NCBI GenBank assembly: GCA_022432975.1
Contig: CM039509.1
Coordinates: 2,907,982-2,971,981 of the forward strand
Reading direction: 5' to 3'
DNA length: 64,000 nt
From: Begonia masoniana
Lineage: Eukaryota > Streptophyta > Magnoliopsida > Cucurbitales > Begoniaceae
The notes beneath the pieces are model-generated. The model searched no databases. It saw only the letters and a list, made by a program, of their open reading frames with translations, and was not told the origin of the DNA. Shown here one piece after another: positions 34,308-47,900 of the stretch. A program made the position numbers and the translations under genes. Position 1 is the first letter of the stretch. Every line of letters begins with the position of its first letter.

Positions 34308-35693
34308 CCGGCGACGATTTGTCCTCCGATTCCAAAAATTTCTGTTTCAAAATATTACCAGCATATCCCTCTTCAACATTTGTTAAACGATTTTGAGCAA
34401 CGAAATTGGTAAGTAAATCCCCTCTTTTCTTTGCGTTGCTCTGTGTTAAAACGTAGATTTTTGAACGAATACTTTCCTTGTTAGAATCGGTGGTTGAAAT
34501 TTTCTGATATTTGTTTGGGGGAAGAAGAAATTGGTTTGCTGCTCTAATTTGGAAGTTTGATGAGATGAGAATTTACAGATTTGGAGGTATAAGAAAACCA
34601 AAACCTTACTGTTGGTATAAACTGTTACATTGAGCAACTCTATATACATTGGATCAGGAGCTTTAAATTGGTCAAATGAATGTTTAAGAAAATAGACCTA
34701 TATTTATAGAAATTTTCAGAATTGATAGAAAATTGTCTAAATCTCACAATCAAGATTTGAGGTTTCAATGGTTCGAAATTTTAATTGGAGGTTTGAATTG
34801 TTGGAAATTGACAGATTGGAGGAACCAACTTATTTAATTAAGTCTTTGGACTTTTGGACACCGAAATATTAAACTTTGGTTTTTACCTATTGTAACTTCA
34901 CCTGAGGTAAGGGTTTATTTTATTTTCGGTTAAATATTATTTTTAATTCATTAATTAAATTCATTTATCTAGCATAAATTGTTTATTAAATTTTATGCTA
35001 CTATTTCTTTCACACATTTATCAACTGCATTATCTTATCATTGATAAAAATGGTGTGGTTTTAACTAGAAGTAATAGGACAGCTGAAGAGCCGTGTCCTT
35101 GGGCGCGAAACGCTAAACCTGATCAGGGTAATTATGGCGTGCGACCGCCTGATGTCGATGTTTTGGCCTATGGCCTAGTGTGCTCGAAGTCCATGAGAGG
35201 TTTCATTTTTACCGAACATCTATTTAAATTGCATAACTGCATTTTTATTAAATCTATGCATAATATTATATGACTGCCGGAAATAAACTCTACCTCTATT
35301 GAGTTTAGTCGACTTACCCCAAACGACTACTATTTTTTAGGATTCAGTAAAGGAGAATTTGATTATCGGCACGGGAACAATCACCTTGTAAAAATTTCCT
35401 ATTTTAATAAATTTTTCTTGAGGATGTATCTTATATTTTTAAGGTGAGATACTACTGTGGATGTGTAAGTTCTATTGTATTTAATTCACATGTGTTATTT
35501 TATTTGGACGTATATCATTATATTATCTAGTGTCACTTGTTGGACCTGTTTATTTATCTGTCCGGGCCCTGAATCTTAATTGGTTAATATTCCGCTGCGT
35601 TTGTTGAAATTTGGTGTTAAGGGTAGGACGATCTAGTCCTTTTCGGGCTGGGTCGTTCCCCGTTCTGTTGCGGGTCCCCTTTGGGGCGTGACA
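34059..35693 (+). repeat. 3' LTR of the gypsy element
   Basis: 1635 bp. Longer than the left LTR partly because of an (AG)n tract near 34276-34303. Confidence 0.9.
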
Positions 35694-36010
35694 GGATATG
35701 TGTCACTTGCACTGATGATGTCTCTGAGACGGATTGAGAAAGTGTATGATTTTTCAAGTGGGATTGAAGGATGAAGAAGAAGGCCTGCTTCAAGGATTTT
35801 GAGCTGCCGCTTTTGCCAGAGGTGGTACTCGACAGAATCGTTGAATTCTGACGGCTTAAAATGGAGAATGAGCTCTACCGGAAGAATTACCGTCTCTGCT
35901 TGCCTACCCATTTGATCCATTTTCATCAACAAGTAATCGCAGAGAACAAGAGGGTCCTTTGTTGGCGGCGGTTGTGGTGGCCCCTAGAAGGAAACGTCGG
36001 GGGAAGGAGA
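35694..36010 (-). pseudogene. Unc-13 homolog pseudogene, upstream part
   Basis: Minus strand reads KDPLVLCDYLLMK, MGRQAETVILPVELILHFKP, SEFNDSVEYHLWQKRQLKIL and EAGLLLHPSIPLEKS, ending SASDTYP exactly where the gypsy element enters; the protein resumes at 17545. This is the N-terminal third of the MUN region of plant Unc-13-like proteins. Compared with the family, a segment before MGRQAE seems to be missing, and no start or upstream exon is seen. Because the frame is cleaner here than in the other part, the copy may have been decaying from partial duplication rather than being killed by the insertion. Confidence 0.85.
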
Positions 36011-36089
36011 ACGTGCAATCAAGTAAGAGAATAATTCGATTCTTACTATAAATAATTAAATAATTTGATGTTTGAATTGATAAAAAAAT

Positions 36090-36520
36090 AAGTAATTATC
36101 GATTAGAACCATGTACTATTGTACTAAAAAAATAGGAAAATCGAATCTTATACTTTGATTATGTTATCAGTTTTGACCTTCTATTAACAATTTTATTAAA
36201 CTCTCATTTAAAAAATTATCAAACGATCTTAGATTAAGTTGAAATTTTTACCACATGTTCACTACTTAATGAGAAGTTAATCTGAAAATTTTCGTGATTA
36301 TTTAACACATGTACGATTTATTGTAATTTTATTTTAATATTTTATAAAAATATTATAATAAATCATATAAATTTTAGAAAATCACAAAAAATTTTCTATT
36401 ATCTATTCATAATAGGTTGAACATGTGAAATTTTTTTCAAATAAATCAAATATCGTTTGGTAGTTTTTTAAATATTAATTTATAAAGTAAAGAAGAAACT
36501 GAGATTAATTTAAAACGATA
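36090..36520. mobile_element. Mutator-type foldback MITE, truncated copy C
   Basis: Starts with the family's left arm (gtaattatcgattagaacc, ccttctattaacaattttatt, cacatgttcactacttaatgagaag) and runs to the centre, where it stops near aaaacgatatgtgttaaat. The right arm is missing. Confidence 0.75.
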
Positions 36521-36660
36521 TGTGTTAAATATTTGAATTAACACATATAAGTTAATATGTTACACAATTCAATATCGATTTTAATTCTTATTTCTCTCTT
36601 TTCATAATATCAAGGCCTCTTTTTTCACCCCTCACAATACTGCTCATTCTTTCATTTTTA

Positions 36661-37817
36661 GGGAAATTACCAATTAAGACCACTAAGTATTAGTATTCTT
36701 CAATTCCAACCACAAACTAATTTTTTTAACAATTCAAACCATAAAGTATCAAATATGTGCCAAATATGACCACGCCGGACGGACGCAAAAAAATAGCGTC
36801 CGTCCGGGTACTATGTTTTTTTTTTGTTGTTTTATAAATTAATTTTTAAAACTACTAAACGATATTGGATTTACTTAAAATTTTTATCACATATTCACCA
36901 CTTTATGAGAAGATAATCTGAAACTGTTTCGTGATTTTCTAATACTTGTACGATTTATTGTAATTTTAGTGAATTATTTTATAAAACATATGTAAAAATA
37001 TTATAATAAATCATGTAAGTATTGTAAAATCACAAAAATTTTTAGATTATCTTCTCATAATGTGGTGAATATGTGATAAACATTTTAAGTAAATCCAATA
37101 TCATTTAGTATTTTTTAAAAATTAATTTATAAAACAATGAAAAAAAACGCAAAAGGTTACTGTTCACGTAAACAGTACCGGCTGGACTCTGTTTTTAGCG
37201 TCCGTCCGGGTTTTTTTCACGTGAACAGTACCCAGACGGACGCTGTTTTTTTGCGTCCGTCTAGGTACTACGTTTTTTTTTTTCGCTGTTTTATAAATTA
37301 ATTTTTTAAAAATACTAAACGATATTGGATTTACTTAAAATTTTTATCACATATTCACCACGTTATGAGAAGATAATTTGAAAAGTTTCGTGATTTTCTA
37401 ACACTTGTACGATGTATTGTAAGTTTAGTGAATTATTTTATAAAACATACGTAAAACAATTATAATAAATCATATAAGTATTGTAAAATCACGAAACGTT
37501 TCAGATTGTCTTTTCATAACGTGGTGAATATGTGATAAAAATTTTAAGTAAATCCAATATCGTTTAGCATTTTTTAAAAATTAATTTGTAAAACAGCGAA
37601 AAAAAAACGTAGTACCCGGACGGACGCAAAAAAACAGCGTCCGTCTGGGTACTGTTCACGTGAAAAAAACCTGGACGGATGCTGTTTTTTTGCGTCCATC
37701 CGGTGTGGTCATATTTGGCACATATTTAATACTTTATGGTTTGAATTGTTAAAAAAATTAGTTTATAGTTGGAATTGAAGAATACTAATACTTGGTAGTC
37801 TTAATTGGTAATTTTCC
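36661..37817. mobile_element. Compound foldback element (second Mutator-type MITE family)
   Basis: Outer inverted repeats: gggaaattaccaattaagac at the left, and its near-complement at the right (gtcttaattggtaattttcc). Perfect 9-bp duplication tcattttta at 36652-36660 and 37818-37826. Inside are two copies of a further palindromic block (about 36830-37140 and 37275-37600) separated and bordered by GC-rich hairpins built from gcgtccgtccgggtac and its complement. It has no coding capacity. The inner blocks share words with the other MITE family in this window. Confidence 0.88.
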
Positions 37818-37826
37818 TCATTTTTA

Positions 37827-38961
37827 ACATGTTTCAATCTCTGTGTACAAATTTGAATTTCAAAATCCAAAAGCAAATTTCTCTCTATTCTCCATATCTA
37901 CATAAATCTATTAATATTTCACATAAAAATCAATTAAAACATATTTTTTTATAAAGAAATCCAAGATTAAATGTGGTAATATTTTGTGTCAAAATTATTA
38001 TTCTCATTTATTAAGATACCGATTTGGAACCAAATTATATATAAATAATACTCATATAATAATATTTTTCAAGTGTTATCACTAAGAGGTATTTTTCAAC
38101 TGACATATTGAATTTCTAATTTCGTCAATTGACATAATAAATTTTGAGTTGTTATCAATGGACACTTTGTTATTAATGTCCGTTATAATTTTGTCGTTAT
38201 TGTTGATTTTTTTGTTGAAATTCTACACTTGTTTTTTGGTGAACATCTCGACGACAACACGACAATTGTTCATACAATTTCAATTGAGTTTTTTGTAATT
38301 GCAAATTAGGTTTTCTTTTTTCTTCTCGAATGCTTGGTTTCATTTACGTTTTTCTTTTGGTTTTGCTCGATTGCTGCAAAAATTTTGAAGCAAATGGAGA
38401 TTGGATGGGAAATTTGTCAATTTTATGGTTGAAAATGGGCTAGTAATAATTTAAAAACAACTAAATGAATTTTAAATATTTTATTTTAATTAAGTATTTT
38501 AGTTGATATAAATAAATAATGTGGTTAAAAATTATTTATTGATTTTTTTTGTTACATTTAATGACAATTACTCTTTAAAAATAAATTAAATATATGAAGA
38601 TTTTAATAAAAATTCTTAAAAATGAGAAACAATCAATAAATTTCAAGTATTAAAAATATATTTTATGGTAATTATTTTAATAATGAATTATAAAAATATA
38701 AAATTACAGGTCAAAAAAGGTGTTCTTAATTCTTTTTGGAAAGTTGACCGAAAATATCCAAGAATTAGACTCGTGCCTACTCGCTAGTGACCGTTCGATT
38801 GGTTAAAAAACATCATTTGACATCCAACGGCCATCAACGAATCGCCTACTTCTATTTACCCATCAACAATTTGTCGCCTTTACTGAGCCAAAAAGATCGG
38901 ATTTTTGTTTGCTCGAATTCTCCATTTTCGCTCATAATTCACTGTTCGTAATCTGAGCGCC
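37827..38961. other. Intergenic DNA and HDA5 promoter
   Basis: AT-rich, no gene. The last 150 bases are less AT-rich and include the 5' UTR of the deacetylase gene (CT-rich, gaattctccattttcgctc). No clear TATA box. Confidence 0.4.
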
Positions 38962-41900
38962 ATGGAAGTAGTGAGCTCTGAGAGATTTTCTTCACCTGGC
39001 GATGGAGGTGGTGTTAGTAATGGAGATCTGAGTGATAGGAAAGTAGGGATTCTTTACGATGAGAGAATGTGTAAGCATCATACTAGCGATGGCGAATACC
39101 ATCCGGAGAATCCTAATCGAATAAGGGTTATTTGGGAGAAGCTTCAAACCGCTGGCATTCCTCAGAGGTACGAATAGCTATTTCCATATAATTTTTACTT
39201 TCTGCAGCGAAAATTGGATGTTGAAGGTGAATTTTGGTTGGTTGAGAAGAAAACTGAGATATTGTTGAAAATTGAAATGAAAAGATTACAAATTTTCACA
39301 AGGGAAGCAATTTTCTTTAGATTCTTTGCTATTTAGTTGCTTCAGTGGTAGTAAGATCGCATATTTAGTTTCCTTGTTGTTTATTGACCGAGTTATGATG
39401 GGTGCTTGTGATTAGAAAAGGAAATTCCTTTGGAATTTTTTTAACTCGGTTCTATGGGTTATTATCGGAGAGGTATGATCTCCATCTCTATATGATTTTT
39501 TCTGTGGGAGTTGGATGTTTGAGGTGAAATTTTTGGTTGGTTGCGAAGAAACTAGGGAGACTAATGATAAAGAAATAGAACAAGACAAATTTGTAAACGT
39601 TGTGCTAAATTCATGTTGGATTCTCAACTTCTATTCTTTTTTACTAGCTTCAATAGGTATGGGTTTGACATATTTAATTTTTTAGAATGAACAAAATCAA
39701 GTTATGAAGTGTTCTTATGATTTTTGTTCATATGGAATAGATATCTTCCGAAAAGAATATTGATTTTTTTCTCTTGACCTTGATGGTCATAATCTGAAGG
39801 ATTTTAATCACCAATGATGGAACAATTACACGCAAAACAAATTTATATACCTTTTTATTCTTCGTTTTCTGACTTCAATGCTCGATCATTATTTATTTTC
39901 TTTGGTTTCTTTTGTTCAAGTTCTCTTCTGAATGGTTCTGTTTGGTGAAATTGTCTTTTTCAGGTGTGTGGTTTTGAATGCCAAAAAAGCAGAAGATAAA
40001 TATATTATGGCAGTCCACTCCAAAAACCATGTTAATTTGATTAAAAATATAAGCTCCAAAGAGTATGATTCAAGAAGAGATGGGATCGCATCAAAACTTA
40101 GTTCTATATATCTTAACAAAGGGTCGTCAGAAGCAGCATATCTTGCCTGTGGCTCTGTAGTAGATGTAATTCCCTTTGATAATCTCTGCACAATTGAAGA
40201 TTTACGTAAAGCTATTGCATTTATCAGATATTTCTAATGAAGAAAAACCTTTTTGAAATATTCGCTGTGATAATTATGTTATGTACAGTTAATTTTAATT
40301 AGTAATAATGCTTATAACATTGCTTCCACCTGTATTGAAGTAATTTTACTCTCAATTTCTCTGAGCCAAAAAAAAAAAGCTAATTTATTTGTTGGATAAC
40401 TGTTGAGCGTGAAATAGAGAGAAGGAAGGAAAGACTTTTTCACTGAAGGGACATCTTGGGAATATGCCATGCTGAGGTGGCAAAGTTAGTCAGCAATGGT
40501 TGAATATTTTGTGTAGAATGAGTTAAGAAAGAGGGAAAGGCGCATGGATGACCATCTTACATTCTTGCATTGCTTTCTTTAGAAAATGAGATTTAGTGCA
40601 TTCTGAATATGTGGATTTCCAAATTCGTGGTTAATTTAGAATAATGTCTGAGTCTTAACATTATTTTTAGATTTGTAGTTGTTGTTTCGGGTTCACTATG
40701 CATCAATAATATATGCTTAAAGGCATTTATTTTCCTTGTTAGCTCATGTTGCTGAATGAAACTTATTTCAGCTAAAATTTTCAATTAGTTGTAGCTCTGT
40801 AAAATATCATAAAGTTGTTTCTTCTTGCTCCTGTTCACATTTTGAAGTGCAATAAATGCAGATTTAATGGACTTTCTCCATGTTTGCCATTTTGTTACAT
40901 AACTATTCCGCTTCTCTGAAGTAGGTAACTGAGAGAGTAGCGAAAGGAGAACTGAATTCTGGTGTAGCTATTGTAAGGCCGCCAGGTCATCATGCTGAAC
41001 AAGATGAGGCTATGGGATTTTGTTTATTTAACAATGTGGCCATTGCAGCAAGTTATATTTTGAACGAAAGAGTGAGAGTGACTATTCAGCTATCTCTAAT
41101 TTAAATATTTATCACTAATCATTTTCTCTGTGCAGTATTTGACACTGTCAAAATAAATGTGTATTTAACTCAAACAATACTCGGATATTGCTCAATATGT
41201 AACAGCCAGAATTGGAAGTAAAGAAAATTTTAATTGTTGATTGGGACGTTCATCATGGCAATGCTACTCAAAAAATGTTCTGGAAGGATTCTCACGTTCT
41301 ATTTTTCTCAGTTCACAGGTAATTATGCAAGAAAGTGGATACATTTACTCATCTAGAAAGTTCTAAGCATAATTCATGGCGTAAGTGCTTTTTGGCAGTG
41401 TTGATTGGCATTTTTACTTGTTTTTCATTTTTGAAAAAAATTCTACTACGATAATATATATTATGGATGTTTATTCGGCTTTTTCATGGTCTATGATCAT
41501 TACTATTTACTGGTTATGACTGTTGGAGGAGGATTTGTGCAGGCATGAGTTTGGTGCTTTCTATCCGTTTACTGATGATGGTTTTTACACAATGACTGGG
41601 GAAGGGAAGGGAGCTGGATTTAATATAAATGTACCTTGGGAGAATGCTCGATGTGGGGATGCAGACTATTTTGCAGTTTGGGACCATATTTTGATTCCTG
41701 TTGTCAAGGAATATAATCCTGATTTGATCATAGTATCTGCAGGATTTGATGCAGGTTTGTGATAGGTATCCTAGTATTTCAAAATTCCAGAGAATCAACC
41801 ACAACAAGAAAAGTAAAATTCTCAATAGTCACAAATTTGCAGAGGATTTTGAGAGCCTCTGCCCTCTTCCACTCTTTCCCAAATTTTCCCCCTCTTCTTA

Positions 41901-44900
41901 CTCACTTCCTTCCCACTTATATAATCAATCATTAACAGAATACTAACAAATCTTAACCAAATTTTCAAGTCAAATATTCTAACTACTTTCTCTACTAAAC
42001 TATTACCCTCCCCTAACAATATTCTTATCAATACCCGCTGCTTAAACTTTCACCTTGTCCTCAAGGTGGAATTGGAAAAAATTGAACCGCCCTTATTCCC
42101 TAGCAATCTCCTTCCCCTTCGCTGTCCTTGCTTTAAGTGCAGAGTATCCCTCAATTGGATTTGGTGATAACTATTGCAGTTCAGACGACAGCTTGGGTTG
42201 TTCAGCTATTCCCGCGTCTCCTCCTCTGCTAGGTGACTCCTCGGCTGAGACCTCTTCCTCCTGACAAACCAGTACCAACAGGTCCTTGGCCTTGCACCTG
42301 TGACCCGGAAAAAATCATTCATCGCAACGGTAGCATAGGCCATTTTCTCTCATCGAGAGCAACTTGACATCTGTCATTCGCCGGAAGGAAGACACCGGCC
42401 AAAATGGACTCCCAAGGGCCGTGTTTCCCTGTAGCGGTGCATACGCCGGATGGACAGGGCTCGTAAGGGTTGATTTTGTTGGTTGCTGTGTGAACCCTTC
42501 TGGCGAAGAAAACCCAACTCGCTGTGCGTACGCCTCTGGAGAAGTCGACCCAGCTCGGACTGGGCTCACTGGCGGCTGTTTGGTCTGGTCCAGTGAAGCA
42601 TTCGTTGGGCAGCCTAACCCGGTTTGGGAGGTTCCTTTTCTTTTACCCCTGGGCCCAGTCCAACATAGGATTAGCTGCCCTTTACACCTGAGTCTGGTTC
42701 AGTTTGCAGAAGCAACCAGAACTTATCTTCTACCCTCTGCGCGGCTTCCATCATTCGATCGAGTCCCGGCGGCCGCATCACTAGGAGCTTGGCTCGCACC
42801 TCCAACTAGAGACCGATCATAAATTGAGCTTCCAGCAAGTGTTCAGGGAGGTCGAAAAAATGGGAAGTAGCTCGTTCAAAGAGCTGTCGGTACTCCCTCA
42901 CAGACTCAGATTGTTTCAATTGAAAAAACGCTCCGACAGCGTCCCTTCCAGAGACGATCGGAAGCGCTCCACTAATCGGCAACTGAAATTCATCCAACTG
43001 CAGAATGGACGGTGGTGCTCTTCCCACTGGAACCAAGCCAGCGCCTCCCTTTCCAAGTGAACCGCCACCCAATGGATCTTCTCCTGTTTCGACAGAGGTT
43101 GGAGCGCAAAGAAATGCTCAACCCTGAATATCCAATCATCTGGATCCCCATCAGCGAACACTGGCATCTCCAATCGCCGATTCAGGTGCTCCTCTCGCCA
43201 TCCCTCTTCTCCATTTCTTCCCCGAAATACCTCCCCCTGACAACTTGATTGTCCTGCGAGTTCGGTGTCCATCGTTTGCTTCCCCTTATCCCATTGCCTT
43301 GGTGGTGCAGAATGCACTGCCTCAGCTAAGGTGTCCATCTTCGCCATTAACAGGGCCAAATTTCTCTCCAACTCCGGCAATCAAGCCACATTCCTCTCCA
43401 ACTTTTGGCAGCCGAGTGATGCTTTCCTTGACAATTCCCATTTCTTGCCATATTTCACCTTGAACCAACTGCTCCTTTGTCCTGCCCGATTTTCCTATCC
43501 CTGACTGCAGTTGTTTCTTCCCAGTCATTGTGCAGGATCAAGCTCTGATACGAATGATATGTATCTTAGTATTTCCAAACTCCAGAGAATCAACCATAAC
43601 AAGAAAAGTAAAATTCTCAGCAGTCACGCTAAATTTGCAGAGGATTTCGACAGCCTCTGCCCCTCTCCCACTCTTTCCCAATCTTTCCCCCTTTTCTTAC
43701 TCACCTCCTTCCCATTTATATAATCAATCACTAACAAAATACTAACAAATCCTAACCAAATTATCAAGTCAAATACCCTAACTACCCCTTTCTCTACTAA
43801 AATATTACCCTCCCCTAACAATATTCCTATCAGTTTGATGACACATTTTTCATTCAGACGTTGTGAATTGAGATGCCAAACAACTTTTTCTCGTTACTTT
43901 TACCCGAAATAGATTAAAAATAATTTCTATAACTTTTTGGTTTTTTTTTTGAGTATTTGTATTATGACATGAGAAAGAACATCTCCAATAGTTTTGATCT
44001 CTTGAAACAGCTGTTAATGATCCTCTTGGGGGTTGCCGGGTCACACCATCTGGCTATGCAACTATGTTAAAGAAGGTCGGTGTAATATGTATAGTGTTTT
44101 GAGAAATTGTATTTTATTTCTTGAAACTGTGATATGCCTTCCTATATATCAATGTAATCTTTTTATAATCGTAATCTTCACATTTTTAGGATTAATAATG
44201 AGTGCAGATTGTTTGATTATTCTAATTAAAAGATATTAAATTACACGCAACATCATTTCTGATGTAAAATGTAAACTTTTATCTACATTTCTTTTGCTTC
44301 CTATGATCTGTGCGACTGGATGTCCTTAGTTTTTTATATTTTTCCTACTTAATTAGCTCCGTAAATTTATGGATTACTACTGTCTAATCACCATGGTTTT
44401 TATTTTCAGTTGATGGGTTTCGCCCAAGGAAAGATCGTCTTAGTGCTGGAAGGAGGATACAATCTTGATTCTATTGCAAATTCAATGCTTGCATGCGTGG
44501 AAGTTTTGCTAGACGATGCTCCAATAACTGCATCACCAGAGGCTTATCCATTTGAGTCGACCTGGCGTGTAATACAAGCGGTAATATAAAACTTCTTTCA
44601 TGTTCTTGTTTTTTGCTAATCTCCTCAAATTAGTATTGATTAAGTCGGTATTTCTTCCTGCAGGTTCGGCAAGAATTGAGTCCTTTCTGGCCAGTACTTT
44701 CTGATAAATTACCAAAGGAGTTGATTAGTCAAAATGCACCTCAACCAGTAATTGCTTCCACTTCTTTTGCATTTAATGACAGAGTACAAATTTGTTGATT
44801 ATCATGATTACTGAAATAAACCCAAGTTCAAGTGGCCTTGAGGCTACTGAAATTTTCTATGATGTTAAAATTAAGGTCTTGTGAGGATAATTGAATTCTA

Positions 44901-47900
44901 GCTGGCTTAGACACAAGTAGATGCAAATAAAATGCCGTTTCTAATTACTTTTGTCTTTGTTCTTGTAGCATATACCGATTTCAAGCTCTGATTCTGAAGT
45001 GGAGCATGAAAAAGATCCAAATTTAGTATCATCAGATAATCTTGATGTGGTGCTAGATGGTGTCATTGAACCTATGGCTAAATTAAAAGTCGATGAAGAT
45101 AATCTTATTTCTTACCCATGGAGAAGTGAGCTCTCGAAGACCGACATCTGGTATGCCACATACGGGTCAAATATGTGGACCCCGAGATTCCTTTGCTATA
45201 TTGAAGGTGGTCAGGTAACATTTTATTTTATAAAAAGGCAATTTTATGAATATAGATTTGAGTCGGTCAATCATAAAGTTAGTTCATTAGCTCGGTCAAA
45301 CACGCACAATGTTGTTCAAATTTTCAACAGACTTGGGTACTGTAAAAAAAATGATATGCTTTTCAGCTGAAGCCCCACTTTCTCAATCGGAGCGATGAAG
45401 AAAATAGGGCAAGAAGCTCGATCTAAATTCAAATTAGCCTTGTGTGGAAGAAGGTTTTCTTGAGCTTGAGTCCGAGTGATGAGTGTTTAAGATCGGAGCT
45501 TTTGTTGAAACTAGGATTTGCACGTGCAATGCATGTCCACGTCTGAGTTGTAGACACACAATAATAAACATTGTCTTGTACAATATGAGAAAACTTTTTG
45601 AAGAAGTATAGTTTTTAAAGATATAAAAACAACCATAGTAAACAACACAATTGTCTGGCAAAGCAACTACTAAAGTACATGAAATGTTGTCCTGCTAAAA
45701 CAAAAAAAAAAAAAAAAAAAAAAAAATTCGAAAGTAAGCAAAGCACAATACCTATTTGGAGTATGTCCACAGAGGAATTAAATTAAACGTCTTCGAAGAA
45801 GTCATAGAAACCAAGGGGAGTACAAAAGAGTGAGACTGTGACATCGATGCTTGTGATGGATCTGATCTTGTAGTGCGGGGCGGGAGTAAGTAATAATTGG
45901 ATTTTTCACAAGCTTTGGTGATGTCATGGGAACCACAGATGTTGACAGCGAAGTGAAAAAAGAAGGAAACACATTGTCTAAAACTCCGATGGTAAAGAAC
46001 TTGGGGACCTTGTATTTGGTAAGTTCTTTTTTATCTGCCTTCAACTGAAATAGTTTGATGGTAGTAGAACGGGCGACAAGTCTGTCGAGAACTTTCTCGA
46101 GTTTCTCCTATCAAGTTACTAATTTCACAGTGAGCAACTATTTGTGTACTGATATTAATGAGTAAACAAAATTCATAACAAGCTTGTAAGTGCTACGAGG
46201 AGAAGGTATTTTCATGAAGAAAAGAAGAAGGAATGAAACCTGAGAAGTAAAATTCACAAGTTCTACAACTGCAAGTAAACAAGGTTTATGATATGATTGA
46301 TGACACATAGTCAATTGCAAGAGGCATATTACATACCTTGGGATGGTACTTGCATTAGGAGAGTTGCAAATATCGCATGTGAATATGACATCTACATGTC
46401 GGCGTGTTGGTTTTGTTCATATTTTCATAACATAAATAGTCAAATTGTTAATTTGTATTAACCAAGGAGAATGAGGCAGTGCACTCGAAAAGACCTGCAC
46501 TATGATTGGAAGCATGGAAACAGAAACAATTGTATCACAATAAATCAAGGTTAAAAAAAAGAGTTATCAAACTATTATCGCTGTAAAGTGGGTTAGTATG
46601 TGACGGATTGTAATTATGCCACTCTCAGAAGGAAGCACTGTTGAGTTGTAGAGCTTTCACTGATTGAAGACCTTATACTAAAGAAGCACTTTAGTGTTGG
46701 GGGTATTTTGGTGATTTTATCCTCTTATTTTGTTGCCCTATTTCGTTGAGTATATAAAGATGTATTTAGGGTTTCAAATTATTGGAGAAAGCGTGAGAGG
46801 TAGAGATAGAATTGTAACTCGTTTTTCCTTGATCTTAGTGAAATTTGGTAGCGACAAGTGGACGTAGCTCTCGCATTGAGATTAAACCACTATAAATTTG
46901 TGTATTTTTATTTTTCGCATTATTATTCATTTCAAAGCAGGTTGGATTAGGGCGTTTAATTCTAACAAGCACATTAGCCAACAATGCACCCTTAGGAGTC
47001 TTTTTCTCTTGGAGAAGTAGGTCGTCGACAATCTGTACACTATCTTTGTACCTTATAGCATGTGGTAGTTTAACAAAGTGAATCTTTGGACGATGAGAAA
47101 AGAAATAATGGATAAGACATTAGTAAATTACCACTTGTGCAATGCCATGGCAACCTCAGTATGAGGATTTATTATGAATGAGCTATTCCAAGTTCTTGAC
47201 AGAGAAATATCTGGGTCAATAAAAGAAGAAGAATTTTTTCAAATATTAGAGTGATAGTTGAGTTTACTAAGATGATTAAATTCGCTATACCATTAAAACT
47301 CTAGACAGTGAGGCTGGTTCCTATGATTGTCAGACAGTTATGCAGCATCGAAGCAAGCATCTCACATTCATCGTCTACAAACTGCCCCCACATTGTCAAC
47401 TTAACTGGAGCGAGCCTATTTTAGTTTTAGAAAACATGACACAAGTACAAGCTTTAGACATAATCTCATTGTTTAACTATACAATTTGAAACTAAGTATC
47501 ACTCACGCATTGTCGAGCAAAAGTAGTTCTTTCAATCGTAACGGTTGACCTTTAGAGATCACTGTTCTCTTAGGGTACATGTCCACAACCAAGACTAGAA
47601 TTTTTGAAGTAAAAGAGTGCAATATTTTTTTGATGAAAGAGAAAAAAAAAATGAAGATTATGAACCATCATAATACACTCTCTTATTAAAATCTGAATAC
47701 CCAAATATGCACTGTTGCATTAAGAGGTGTGAAATAATATGATTCAAGAGTAAAGGAAACTGCTTCGAGTGGAACCTCTTCGAGTATTGTCCTTGTATTA
47801 ATAAGCCATTGAATCATATAGTCTCCTAACCTATATTCTGGTTTTGCCTCAGCGACATGCATTCGATATGAAGTAGTTTTTCGACTAATTAATTTCCGAC

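Larger units (their letters stand above)
17546..35693 (+). mobile_element. Degenerate Ty3/gypsy LTR retrotransposon, interrupted by a copia element
   Basis: LTRs at 17546-19156 and 34059-35693 start TGTGGAATCCGCC and the right one ends GGGGCGTGACA. The perfect target duplication ggata lies at 17541-17545 and 35694-35698. The primer-binding site TGGTATCAGAGCA is at 19164-19176 and a purine tract agtgagggagaa at 34047-34058, preceded by gaggacgaaat as in many plant gypsy elements. Without the nested copia element it is about 7.1 kb. Its internal part has no long ORF; only an integrase-core remnant can be read. The LTRs differ from each other clearly more than those of the nested element, in keeping with being older. 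Confidence 0.92.

Noticed and set aside
15722..36520. Unc-13 fragment as cargo of a Pack-MULE between MITE copies B and C
   Set aside because: Copy B is complete with its own 9-bp duplication and copy C is a truncated separate copy, so they do not form the two ends of one element.
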